Assembly (NCBI RefSeq): GCF_026213295.1
Contig: NC_079419.1
Location: forward strand, 22,838,818-22,902,817
DNA from: Gadus chalcogrammus
Taxonomy: Eukaryota > Chordata > Actinopteri > Gadiformes > Gadidae
DNA length: 64,000 bases
Reading direction: 5' to 3'
Under the pieces are notes generated by a model. The model searched no databases, was not told the DNA's origin, and saw only the letters and a list, made by a program, of their open reading frames with translations. Of the stretch, positions 1 to 11,580 are shown one piece after another. The position numbers were made by a program, and so were the translations under genes. How positions within the stretch are numbered: position 1 is the first letter of the stretch; each line of letters starts with the position of its first letter.

Positions 1-2039
1 ATCACTGGGTAAATTAACTCTAGAAAACCAGAGTGCTGGTTTCTACAGTCTGAGTTGAAGTAGTGGTAACTTGTACATTTTGGATACTTTCGGACAACCT
101 TCCTAATTGGCAGATAAGAGTGTTGATGCTGTCGGATAGCTTTGCCTCTTACCAGCCAGTACTTCTGAAGTATCTCCCCGGCCATATACCTGTTCAGGGC
201 CAGGATAAAATAGATTTGGGTCATAAGACAAAGGATGAAGTGCTGAATGTTTGCCATCCAGCACAATGGGATAGATCAGGTCAGGTTTAAACCTACAGAT
301 GGTGTGTAATGTGGGGATCTCTGAACTAATAGGTACTGTAGCCAAGGTTTTCAGGCATACAATGTCATAATGAATCCCCCTGGGGAGCAATAAAGTACCT
401 CATACAACTCAGTTCCACTAGAGTGAAAGTGCCGGGTCTAAGCCATCTTGGGAAATTACAACTCTGCTTGAGTTGGCTTTTTTCTTTGGCTGAAGATGCT
501 GGTCCATGGTTTGGTCATTGTCAGTCCACTACCCACTTATAAGCTCCCTTTGGCAAAGAGTGTGCGGGTCTTGTCCAGAGTTGCTTTGGCCTGTGGGCTG
601 GTTGGCAGACTTTTGATACAATTGTCTACTGAGGAAGTTTTGTCTTCTTAATCAAAAACTCTTCAGTCACTTTCAGGTTGCTCTGGAGCATGCCTCTATC
701 AGGGCCTAGATGGGACAACGACTTCAAGTTAGGCCAATAGGGGACACCTGCCACTCTTAGACCTGGGGTTTAGTTTCACAAATCAGGCCGAGCCAGAATG
801 AAACATGTGAGGGCGGTTCTGAGAATAACAGGCGTAACTGATGGTACAATGCCTGTGAGTAAATATTGATGGCTGAAGAGTGCCTGTGTAACACCACTGA
901 CGGTCAAAGTCTGCTCTCAAAACTGTAACAAAGTAATGATGAGCCAAGAGTGGGACCAGAAAGCAAGCAGATATTGTAACTGAAAAGAGCAGAACATCTG
1001 GTACTTCTTGCTATTCTTTACTATTACTGACTATGTTGTGAGATAGTGTAATGGGGGGGTGTACCAATAATCACCATCTGGTTGGACATGGGCGGTATAG
1101 GCTAAAGAATCCCTCATCTTGGGTTTGTGGATCTCATTATGATTCACTTCTGCCATCTCTGGTCTGGATAAAAGCCGGCATCTGCTCTGAAGTGCAACAG
1201 CTTAATAACAGTTATGGAAGTGGACAGGAAAGACATTTTGGGAGACCTGAGCATGGGGGTAGCTTAGCCAAATGTGACCTTGGTTTTGTACATAGGGGTT
1301 AGAGTTTCGAAAAACTGGAGAGCATATTGATCGTGTCTGGATCCCGGGACATCTTTGATGATTGTTTAAGGAAAGCTATCCATCTCCTAAAGAATCATTT
1401 TACAGAATCTTTAGGTTAGCGAGCGCTGAATAGAGCCATTTGGAATAAGGCTCTGGCCGGCCTTGAGGTGTCCAGCCTGATGCAAACAGCATAAGGGCAG
1501 CAGTCAGACCTGTCCGCAACTAGTCAATTGGTGCAAACATGAATGAGCTATAGGATTTAGGGGTTTATTAGGAGGCCCATTAGCTGATGCAAAAAAATCT
1601 GTTACTCTTCCTTGGGTCAACACACAACAAATGACACAGAACAAACCATCACAAAACACAAATAAAAAAATTCTAAAACAAAGTTAATACAATAAAATAA
1701 TAAGTCAGCAATGCATACTTAGATTGAATGCAAAGGGACATGAGGGGTTGTTTCCCTTGTATTTTTTTTAAACTAGCTATATTTAGTGTTTTAGAGACAT
1801 GACCTGGAACAGCGTTCCTTTCAGCCATAGCTCTATACAGCACTGCACATTTTTTCAAATATGTTTTGGGATTGGAATTATTTAGTTACCAATGCTGACA
1901 TGTCTTGTGGGTTATGTGTGTTCATTAAAGCCAAGTGTTAGCTGCCTATAAAAACATTCAATCTTTGAATACAATCATATTTGTTATTTGTTTGTCAACA
2001 GAAACAAGTAATGCTTTTAACTTCTCATCACCCGCCAGG
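1..2039. other. Intronic, no gene recognised
   Basis: Downstream intron of dlgap. Open frames up to 95 codons on both strands, none with recognised motifs. A short AT-rich block with A-runs lies at 1590-1700. Confidence 0.6.
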
Positions 2040-3960
2040 CAGAAGAGTCGTTGCATGTTGTATCTTCCCTAGATTTGTCTTTGGAGTATCTGGTCAGACT
2101 AAGATTACTGCCATCTTCAGGACCTGTTTGGTCAGATTGTGTGTTTAAAAAGTAAAGCATCTCTTGACGACACTTAGCGGATGGCTCTTAGACTTCGATA
2201 TGTTCAGGACAAGTGATCCAATATACTATTTGCGAGTCTTTGTTGAGGGCTGAGGTTGTTTCCCTGACTGTTGGTGCAGACGTGTAGTGTTGAATCATCT
2301 GCATTCAAAGACATGCAGGCTTTTATACAAGCAAGTGGGAGATCATCTGTAATTGAGAAGAGCAGTGGTCCAACCTCCTGTGTTTTATTGGTTGGGTAGC
2401 TTCCTATCCATGCTAGGGAAGATGGAGAAAAAACAATAACATAATAACAAGTTCTCTTCTTAGTAAGCTATGATCAATATCATCAAAGGAAGCAATGAAG
2501 TCTCGTAGAAATGCTCCCATGATATTATGTTGATCAATATCTTATAGCCAATCGTCTCTCATTTTTGTGAGTGCATGTTGGTTGCCCATCTCTATAACAA
2601 ACATGCTGGTAGTCGCTTTTTAAGTTGTACATAGAGAAATAGCATTTGCATTCTCTGCAACAAACTGATAGGCTGCCAGTGAAAACAGTAAAAGCAAAGA
2701 AATAATTTTGTCTAGTATACATGAATACAATTGCTCATAGTATAGTGTTGGCATTTCCTGCCTGAGCTTCCTGCATGAGTTTGCCAATAAAAATAATAGT
2801 AAAATAGATTGGCAATATCTACAGGTTCAGTTGTAAAAACATTCAGCTTAAAGGAAAGATGGAGAAGTATCTCTTGATGCCCATATTGCAATTACGGTAC
2901 TCTAGAGCATATCCCCATAATGTTTTATGTCAATAATCCTGGATTTTTTTTAAAGTGACATAGTTAGGGTCCACAGATGTGCATCCAGGCCACTCCTTTT
3001 GCTCTTCGAACAATGCATTATTTTAATTCATCATCAATCCAGGGAGCCATCTTATTGACAGGTGCATGTTTATCCAAAACTGGAACCAATAGTTCAGGGA
3101 AAACTGTATCTGGGTTTCTCTGTGTACTGACATCAGACCAATAGAAATGTCTAATATTATCAATCAATTTAGATCTCCAAGGTCTCACATTTCTGTAATT
3201 TTCACACATATTATCAAGAAACTGACCCTAACAATTTGAGGGTCAGTTTCTTGATAATCTGTGTATAAATACCATATATAAATAACATCATTCAAGCATT
3301 ATTGGTTCTAGATGGGGCAGGTTAACCTTTAACAATAGCATTTCAACTCATGATATTAGGTCCCCTCTGAGCTTAACAGGGAGGTGGCCCTGAAGGTACC
3401 CATAGATCGTCATTGTCCCATCTATGTATGGTTATCTATTTCCTGAAATGAATTATTTAGGTTACATACATTCACATGAGATATTGAATTCCTTTTGTGG
3501 GAAGTGTTGACATCAACATGGTGTAAAAATAAATACATTTTCAGTCCAGTGGGGTGGACAATAACTCTATAATAGCGGACATAGGCAGTGTTCTCCTTGG
3601 ATCGTTCAGCTTCATGATGGGGAGTTCTTTCAGCCTCACGGCTTCAGTGTGATCTTGTTAAGGTACACGTTAATACCTCTTAGTTTGTTTCTTCTTGCCA
3701 TAAAAGCCATCTTTTCCTTCCATCCTAAAGCCTTGAAGACAATGGGTCTGTGCCGGTATCCTGCTGTTGTCAGACCACTTTTCCAGGGGGTCGCTCTACT
3801 TTGGAGAGGGTCCATGACCTTGCTCTCAGTTCCATCCAAGCTCTCACGTTGACACTCCTTGGCTCGGTTTACATTCCCTCTTCCATTAGGTTGTCAATTT
3901 GCTTGTTTGTTGTCTCAATCAATAGTTGTTGAAACATTTGGTATTTTTTTTCCCATAGAT
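2040..3960 (-). pseudogene. Decayed CR1/L2-like LINE with ORF1 and RT remnants
   Basis: Minus-strand order is correct for one old LINE. First comes an ORF1-like piece at 3640-3839 (HRPIVFKALGWKEKMAFMAR, then LRGINVYLN). Next is the endonuclease-RT linker at 3018-3209 (NYRNVRPWRSKLIDNIRHF, LDKHAPVNKMAPWIDDELK). Last are RT pieces at about 2450-2520 (FLRDFIASFDDIDHSLLRRE) and 2250-2380 (GPLLFSITDDLP, catalytic NADDST at 2289-2306). Many frameshifts and gaps; no endonuclease was recognised. Confidence 0.65.
3210..3258. repeat. Perfect 20-bp hairpin
   Basis: ATTATCAAGAAACTGACCCT (3210-3229) and its exact reverse complement (3239-3258) with a 9-nt loop. It sits inside the LINE relic and looks like a local snapback duplication. 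Confidence 0.9.
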
Positions 3961-4927
3961 CAATCATGTCTTAAAGTATACCTTAGGCTGTTCTAAGATG
4001 TCTGTTAGGACATTGGCAGTAATATATTCTTCATCAGCAGTGGACTCTTTCAGGGTATTTTTTCTGACGTAAATCTCAAAAGTAAGGGAGTAATGGAAGG
4101 GCAACATTAACCAGATTGGCTACACTACACTATGCTATACTCTGCTGCAGTAGACCACAATATGCAATCCATTGCTACACCAGCGATAATGTGTGTAGTT
4201 TCCCATGAAAAAGTTCATGGCTGTAAAGACATTAGCCATGAAATACCGTACAGGGCGTGACACAAAGGCGTCCTAGACTGCCACCACTCCATGACGTAAA
4301 GTCCAAAGAGACAAAGCCTGGCTCCCCCAACGCTCTAACTCATCCCTGACACATTTTTGCGCCACACTACTTCCAAATGATTTCACCTAGAGACTCCGTT
4401 GTGTTAATATTTACTTGGAATCGCGTGCTTAAATTATAAAACTTTTTAAATATAATTTTTTACTTTGGAAGACAATGGAGACCTAACTTCTTCAGACTTT
4501 GCAATTCGTAAATTGTAACCCTTGAACTTCCTTCAAACATTTAACAAATCTTCAAACTTTAAATGTATGTAAACCTATTTTTTATTTAATTTAAACTTGT
4601 TCCACAGTTTCAGTTTTAAACCCGCTTCGTATATTTTCAGTTGGTCTCATTGACTTCAGTTGAGGCAAGAGCTTGATATCGTCACTGCGCTTTGAGCCAA
4701 AGATGGCTAACAGAAAAGCTAACATTTTCAGACGTTGCAGAGCCTTACAACATGAATCTTTAAACAAGAAACAATGTAAAGTTTAAACAGTACCTCTTGG
4801 TGGCTGGGGCTAAAATTATTAATCTATTGGAAATATGAATATTGAGCATCAGGTGTTCATGGGTGGCAAAACATTTTTTGAGAATGATTCTATGGCTAGT
4901 GGCTAGGTTATTCTTATAGGGGTCATC
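3961..4927. other. Intronic, no gene recognised
   Basis: AT-rich sequence, with a small CTACACTACACTATGCTATACTC-like degenerate stretch near 4121-4145 and several TTTAAA-rich segments. No feature supported. Confidence 0.6.
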
Positions 4928-5065
4928 CCTATGTTCCCCCTTTTTTTTTTTTTTTTAAGTCCTATGTTCCCCGTTTTTCCCAAAAAGGGTCCTATGTTCC
5001 CCTGTGGCAATACAAACCGGGGAACATAGGACCCTTTTCTGGAAAAGGGTCCTCCTATGTTCCCC
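4928..5065. repeat. Cluster 1 of the GGGGAACATAGGACCC palindrome-forming repeat
   Basis: Five copies of a 12-16 bp motif, GGGGAACATAGGACCC or its complement, occur in both orientations, joined by short T/A runs so that neighbours form hairpins with TTTT/AAAA-flanked loops. A T-run of about 15 lies between the first two copies. Confidence 0.85.
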
Positions 5066-5440
5066 GCAATCTATCAATCTTTAAAAATATTTGACGTGAC
5101 ATTCGCGTGATGACAGCCAATCAGCGTTCAACAGCGTGGCCACTGAGTGACATGTGTAACGTAACAGCCAATCAGCATTCAAACGGCCAACTCAGCGCAG
5201 TGCAGTCCGGGGTGAACCTTAGCATGGAGGAGAAAGTGATTGTTGCCGTTTGCGACTCCTAATAAATCGCTGTCTAATCAATACTTCATTCACTGCCTCT
5301 TCCGTGGTCATTACAATATTATAAATAGACTGCGTCGGAGAACTCTTCGACGTCTCTCCCTCTTCCACAAAAGGTAAAGACATGCAATGGTGGTTATCTC
5401 GGCCGGAATTTGGCAGTAATGGTGGAAAAAGTAACAGACC
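5066..5440. other. Spacer between the two palindromic clusters
   Basis: 375 bp. It contains two similar segments, GCCAATCAGCGTTCAACAG and GCCAATCAGCATTCAAACG (5116 and 5166). It also has a module at about 5311-5370 (ATTATAAATAGACTGCGTCGG...GACGTCTC...CTCTTCCAC) that recurs at about 32985-33045 and, inverted, at 39770-39835. No gene. Confidence 0.55.
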
Positions 5441-5634
5441 GGGGAACAAAGGACCCCTTTTTTGAAAAAGGGTTCTATGTTCCCCGGGCACACATAGCCT
5501 ACATATCGGGGAACATAGGACCCTTTTTGGGAAAAGCGGGGAACATAGAACCCTTTTTTTTAAAAAGGGTCCTATGTTCCCCAGTCTCATACAAAGACAT
5601 AGGACCCTGGGAACATAGGACCCGGGGAACATAG
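5441..5634. repeat. Cluster 2 of the GGGGAACATAGGACCC palindrome-forming repeat
   Basis: At least seven copies in alternating orientation, some with single changes (AAAGG, TAGAA), again joined by TTTTT/AAAAA. The open frames covering it only reflect the repeat being free of stops and are not genes. Confidence 0.85.
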
Positions 5635-7579
5635 ACACGCTCCACGCTCCTCGTGTGCTTTCGGTAGAAGATAAATGCTAATGTAGCAAAAAATAAATAA
5701 AAAAACATGCTATCTACACTAACGATATGTTAAATGAAAGCTGAGACTCCACAGACTCCAACAGTATGAGCCTAACTCGGTGAATTAGGTGTGAAAGAAT
5801 AGCGTGATGACACACGCACACACGCACACACACACACAATTTATCACGACAGCTCTTCTATAATTAATCTAAAATGCATTCAAACTTTATAATTTTAGTT
5901 TAGTTAGTATTTGTTAAACTTTATTTGTTCCCAACCATTTTAAATGTTGTGCATGGTTACATTGTTAACTCCAATTAGACTTTAAACTTTTGAACTATGT
6001 TCAAATCTTTTCACTTGATTTAAGCTATTCAACATTTCTTTACATCTTATCACTTTAGTCAAACCAGTTTTCAAACTCATTCTGCACTATAGAATTCCTA
6101 TTTATGCAGAAATATATTTTCTAGCGACATGACTTCTAACACTGAAGTGACCATGCCTCTTGTTTTTGTGCTTTTCTCAATTTAAAAGCTTAAAATATTT
6201 AGCTTATTTTTATAAGCATGGATTAAGTATTTCTGTTGTTCTGACATCCGAGCCTGTTGTTTGGATGTCTTTCGAAGTACGACATCTGTCCGAAGTAGCA
6301 AAGATTTCTTAGGATGTGGTCATGTTCGTGCTATTTCAACTTTTAGGAGTAAAAACAAGCTATCAACAATCCTATATCCTAAGGTCTCTCATAACTCAGA
6401 GTACATTTTTGAGCAGTGAAAAGGACTCCTATCAGTTAGGGTTTTCCAGAGTCTCTGCTTTTGCCCCTTAAGGCATTATAAAGTACTCTACGACTACACT
6501 ACTGCTGGTATGCACTTAAAGTTAAAAGTGCCATTAAGGGTGGTCACTGTAGTTTTCCACAAAATCCATTTCATGATGACAGGTGATGGTCACCGTCAAA
6601 TATCTTCCTTTTTGTAAATCTTGTTTTACCATCATCTAACAAGTATTTATAGTTTTTTACTCACAATCACTGTGAGTAAATTGCTCAAGATCCAAGGGTC
6701 TTCAAAACAGTCGAATCCAAGAATGGTAATGATGTTGTATTAAATGGGAAATTCCCAACGTTGATCTGACAATAGACTTTACAAAACAAAATCCTCTCAT
6801 CCGCCTTGTACAATTATCTTATCATTGATAATATTTGAATGTGCTTCAGTATTATATTTATCTCGCTTAAATGTCTTCCATCTTTTTTATCACTGATAAC
6901 ATCGTAAAATAGCGAAATCAATCATTCCCTCCAAAAAGCCGAGCTACCCATCGCTGAGAGTAGGTGAAGAAGCCTGTAAGGTGTAACAAAAGCTCTCATT
7001 GGCTTTACAAAGATGCTCTTTTACATTTGTGATGTTTGGTGCGTCGTCTGGTGTGGGCTGATAAACTCAAACTATTTCCTTATATATTATTGTGGCAAAA
7101 TAATCGTACAAATTGAATAAAGCTGTATTGTATGTATGTCCAAGAGAGTGGAGCTTGAGTGCAGCTTGTGTTACCACTAATGAGAACATGCACGCACAGA
7201 GCAGATAGAGCCAACCCTAGAAGGAGCAGGATTAGTTACCAAGTCCCTGATTCTGAAAAATACTCCACTAAGTCGAGGAAAGGTACAGGGGATGAAACAG
7301 AGCTCAAATTGAGGGGTTCTAGATTAGAGGGACATCATTCCAATTAATAAGCAAAAAGGGGTCATTTTAAGAATGCTCCTAAGAACAATTTTTTTATGAT
7401 ATACTCATGTCTCTGTACTCTGTACACCAAATATATATTTGTTATAATACTATTATATGTCACTTTGAGACTAACAAATAATGTATTGATTACTCTTTGC
7501 ATGAATATCTAATCCATTTTCCTTTCTTTTAAAATTTAAGAAAAAAGAGATCACAAACGATATACCTCACTCTTGGGCG
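5635..7579. other. Intronic, no gene recognised
   Basis: It contains a short ACAC run (5812-5838) and otherwise unremarkable AT-rich sequence. No coding relic was recognised. Confidence 0.6.
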
Positions 7580-8595
7580 GTATCAAGAGTTCGCAAGCAT
7601 GTCAGCGATTGCTTCAAAGTAATCGCCATGTTTGCAGGGTACAAACATGGTTAACATCATAAGTTTCAGTCAGGGGATAAATGGCTGGTCCTGATTCCAA
7701 CCAGGTTTGTGTCCTCTTCAAGGACCAGATGAAGGAAGCAAAAAGGTTGGCCCTGTAAACTATAAAGGGTGCCAACACTGCCTGCGGAAGCCAATACAAT
7801 TTTACCATTAAACTAATTCAGAGAGGACATTTGAGGATATGGGGGACATGAACATTTGGTATGTTGTGCTGCCTTCTTTGTCTCATATTCTTCCATGTGA
7901 TATCATAGTTTCCCAAGTGACCCATGTAGCATGACTACTGGCCAGCTAAAACCAGAGAGCGAGTACAGCAGACTATGGATGTGTTTTCCAATCTGCCAGG
8001 TCATACCGACCCCATTGAACACTATAATCAGACAGAACCAAGAAGAAAGATGTTAGAGAATTTGTCATTACAGAATCAAGAGGTGGTCCAGAGGTCCAGA
8101 AGAGGCTGGAGCTTGGGTTCATTGAGGAGTCTCGCTGTGAATGGGCATGGTTTGGAAATGAAATGGCAAATTAAATAAGCTATCCATATTTAGTATGCCT
8201 TTCCCAGGTCTAGGGTGGATGATGGATTGAATGTCTGGGAGAGGCCCAGTACATAACCTGCTAAATCACACAAAAGGCTGTTTGAAGGTACCCCTCGAAG
8301 TGAAGTTGAGTGACTTTCATAAGTAGTCTTTCGAAAGTGTAAAGACGCAGACGTAATAATACATTTTCGACTGCATGGCACATCAGCACCATTTCAAAGG
8401 ATGGTAGACAGTGGGCTGAAACCACACTAGAGTATAAATTCACTATGGATCACAACATCAGCTAAATGTTTTGCTGAAGTTGTGATCCATAGTGAATGGG
8501 ATAATATTCCTGGATGTTAGAGGCAGATTTAACAGCCAACCCAATAAAGTGCTGGAATGGTTTGGAGGAGGCCATGTGGTACATGCTATTTTGTT
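7580..8595 (+). pseudogene. Decayed Gmr1-like relic: integrase C-terminus followed by RT
   Basis: Pieces in several frames follow the pol order of the intact element. They are SGDKWLVLIPT (about 7657), a GPY/F-like stretch with VGPVNYKG and LRKPIQFYH (7741-7805), DVFSNLPGHT (7976-8008), a MP..RVDD block (8194-8220), KGCLKVPL (8273-8296), LHGTSAPFQRMV (8370-8406), VIHSEWD (about 8482-8502) and LTANPIKC (about 8528-8551). Stops, frameshifts and a local inverted duplication (8439-8496) destroy it. Because the integrase module lies directly upstream of RT, it must derive from an element with the Gmr1 gene order. Confidence 0.72.
8439..8496. repeat. 18-bp snapback hairpin in the Gmr1-like relic
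   Basis: TTCACTATGGATCACAAC (8439-8456) and its exact reverse complement (8479-8496), plus an inner CAGC/GCTG pair. Only the right arm fits the RT reading (VIHSE), so the left arm is a reversed duplicate made after insertion. Confidence 0.88.
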
Positions 8596-9057
8596 CTAGG
8601 AGTTAAAAGTTGTACACTTATGTACACTCTCCTAATTCTCAAGTAATTATCCTTGTACATTAAAGACACTTTCCCTCTCAGGTTCATATTTAATGTTAAG
8701 AAAACAAAATGCTAACCGCTACCTCAGATGTTATGTCATGATTATTAAAAGTTGTGTTATTAAAAATAATAATGTGTTTTATGTTGCATGAGATCAAAGA
8801 TGTAAGGTTAGCAGCTAATGTTTCAGGAATACGGTTCCAGATCAAGACTATAATATTTCTTCCATTTAGTGCAGGTTAAGCTAAACTATGGAAAATAAGA
8901 AGAAACAAATGGCATTTGATGAAATGGCAATCCCATACCCTCAACCTAACGGTTATTTTACTTGAGGTGAAACTAAACACCCTGTTGTTAAATAAGAAGT
9001 TACAAATAAACCAAGAACAGATGTAACCACCATGAAAGAACACCTGACAAAATTCAC
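8596..9057. other. Intron downstream of exon 9
   Basis: About 460 bp of AT-rich sequence without recognised content. The donor of exon 9 is at 9056-9057. Confidence 0.6.
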
Positions 9058-9309
9058 CTGCATTGGATCATCGGCCACGCTGTCTATCCAGGGGTCAGGT
9101 GGGGGCAGGATAGATGGGTCAAAGCCCACATCGTCATAGTCATCTGAAGCACAAGCATGGTAGTGGTTCCCTGAACCCTGAATGCTGACCGTTGAGGAAG
9201 CAGCATCCCGGGAGTACTGGTCGGAGAGAGAGCCGGAGGATGTGAAGACCATGTTGATAGAGGATTGAGGATGAGGAGTTTCCACCAAGTCTGGTGAGTC
9301 CAGATCTGT
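9058..9309 (-). CDS. dlgap1: dlgap1-like exon 9 (84 codons before the GKAP domain)
   Basis: 252 nt, phase 0 to 0. It starts TDLDSPDLVETPHPQ after CAATACAG and includes the family signature STVSIQGSGNHYHAC, an acidic DDYDD, and FDPSILPPPDPWIDSV. It ends DDPMQ at CAG/GTGAAT. The next expected exon, opening the C-terminal GKAP homology domain, was not seen in 1-9057. Confidence 0.95.
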
Positions 9310-10065
9310 CTGTATTGATAAATATGGATTAATCTTTGTCATTCATGAATGGCAAAAACATTTTTTTTTTAGGTCAATGAACTATTATCTTGATAGAAAA
9401 CTTTGGACTTTGTAAATACTGCTGACACATTTTCACATTGGTCCAGTAGTGAGAACGTTCCAGCCCTGATCTGCAGAACAGGCTTCAACCGAATCCTGTT
9501 GGGCAAAGGCGTCATATAAATGTACACCCTTTCTAAGGTCTTGTTTTGCCACTGATATATGGAAGCATTTTTAGGAAAATAATCAATGTCCTCTTTAAAG
9601 TGGAAATTATTAAAATGCAAATGAGTGGGCGGATCAAACTCCACCCACTGGAACACGGAGATCAGTGTAACTCTTAACATCCTCGTCCCCTGTGGATTTG
9701 TACGTTGTCACTTAGCAAGCGTCGTACTAACTTGTAGGGAGCATTGGTGTGACATGCAAGGCATCAGCCGTCTCGCGGCAAATAAGGACCCAAAAGGAAA
9801 TTAAGCAATTTTACTGTTTCTGCGAACCACAAATTCGTTGAATCTCACCTTTTCTCAACCAAATATACATTTCATATTAACACTTCTAGAAACGTGTATA
9901 TCAGTGTATGGGTTTCAATGAACTGCTCGTTGTTCTTTTGATGCTTCTGTGTTTTGAGGGAATAGAATAGGGATAGACTATACTGTTTTAGAAATAACCA
10001 ACATTTTGTATGCAAACACGTTGAAACATGTCGAACAATGAGCTACAATTTTATCGTATATATCA
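9310..10065. other. Intron upstream of exon 9
   Basis: It includes a 103-codon open frame at 9369-9680 (minus) that has no recognised domain and no splice context. Probably non-coding. Confidence 0.55.
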
Positions 10066-11580
10066 ATATGCGCTGGTTTATAACCTTTGCCCATCATTTT
10101 ATTTTCGGTAACATGCTCGCATATATCCTGTATTTTAAACATGAACTTAAATGAACACAATATTCTGAACAACCACCGAAATGATTGATTCTTGGTTCCT
10201 GTGATGAGGTAAACGTAATGTTTATGTATACAATGTAAGCACAGTTCACGTTGCTTTCGACTTTGAGTTCTATGTTCTATTGAAGATAAATGATTTATCT
10301 TTTGGGCAAATAGACAGTGATTCTAAGGTGTGACCGACACAACAGCCCCTCCCAAGTGCCGCCCAGGCAATGACCCCTCATTTGGGAGAGGTTATTATTC
10401 ATGCTTGTGTGTATTGTTGAGTGCAATGATCATGACAAGCTGCATCTTTATATGAATAACGAATAGAGAACCAGATTAATAGTGGTTGAATATCTTAAGA
10501 AATGGAAAGTAGAATTTAAAGTATCTCAATTATCAACCACATTATTTAATGTGTGAATATGCAGAATAGTCTAGTACGCTAGTCTAGTTATTGTGTATGT
10601 GTATGTGTGTGTGTGTGTGTGGTTCCTCAAGGCCAAGTAACCGTGGCCCAGGGGTGACAGCCTGGTCCGTTGTACTCCTATTGATCTCTGTCTGTTCTGA
10701 AAGAGTCTGGTCCCTTTTATATGATTCAAGGCATTAAGGTATTCTCAAATGATCAATCAAGTCTAAGGCCGAAAGGACATTCCTATCTCCAAAAATGTAT
10801 TTTACACCACATTTTGATCATCCCCATCACTGGGCTGTGGCAATACTTTGCCATGTCCATATAGGGGGGGGAGGGTGGGAGGGAGGGGTATTGCTCGTGG
10901 ATAGTAGGTGCATAGGTTGGGCGTTCGTCTACAAGCATCCATTGTCCGATGCGCCCCCTAAGGATCGATAGTTGATTTGATTGGCCATTCTAAAAATTAT
11001 ATTAAACATAAAACATTTTTGGAAGGGAGTAAGGTCTTCCGCTTGGAAAAGCCTGAACATCCACTGCTTTCAGTTTCTATATGTCGCTGCCAGTGGTGTT
11101 GTCATGATGACGCAGTCGGTGTGTGCCAGAGTCCCGCACTGGTCTTATTTTCAAAACCCGTCCCCGCGACGTGCAGTATCTTACCCGGCCCGCAACCTGC
11201 CCACAGAGCCAGATAGTTCACAACCTGAATAGTCGACACAAGACCCGCGGCCTCACCCAAAACCACAAATAAGTGTTTCCCATACATAGGATTCCTGGGA
11301 TGAATTTGATTACATTTGCCCCCTGCTCAGGTTTATTTTTTCTATTTTAAAAGTTTTTCAGTGACATGCAGCAGAGTGTGTCATTTCGCCGTGCGAGCAG
11401 ACCAGTAGCTTTGGAGCCGCTGCCCTCTCCTCTCGTAACAGTGAGTGGAAACAGTAGGTATGACTTCACTACACATGAAGGGTGACGTAACTGGCCTCAG
11501 ACAGTGATTCACAATTAAAAAACATTGTCAAGTTGATACCTTGATAATGTGCAAGTAGCCTACTGTGCTAATTACAATAA
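10066..11580 (+). repeat. Second copy of the same intronic repeat, no inverted arm recognised
   Basis: It shares with 20290-22400 the blocks GGTTTATAACCTTTGCCCATC, GATTCTTGGTTCCTGTG, GCAATGATCATGACAAGC and AATTATCAACCACATTATT, then a GT run and GGGTGACAGCC. Further on, GTGACGTAACTGGCC...AAAAAACATTG resembles 28528-28565. Spacing differs, with an internal deletion relative to the other copy. No protein-coding part was recognised in either copy. Confidence 0.5.
10593..10620 (+). repeat. Short TG microsatellite
   Basis: TGTATGTGTATG followed by a TG run, equivalent in position to the GT array that the Gmr1 element has split at 22402/27687. Confidence 0.85.

Noticed and set aside
5219..5708. 139-codon minus-strand frame and overlapping frames over the palindromic clusters
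   Set aside because: The frames repeat GEHRTLF/GNIGPF-like words because the DNA motif repeats; repeat-driven openness, not a protein gene.
9369..9680. 103-codon minus-strand frame next to exon 9
   Set aside because: No similarity to DLGAP, no splice sites keeping phase, and no other recognised domain.
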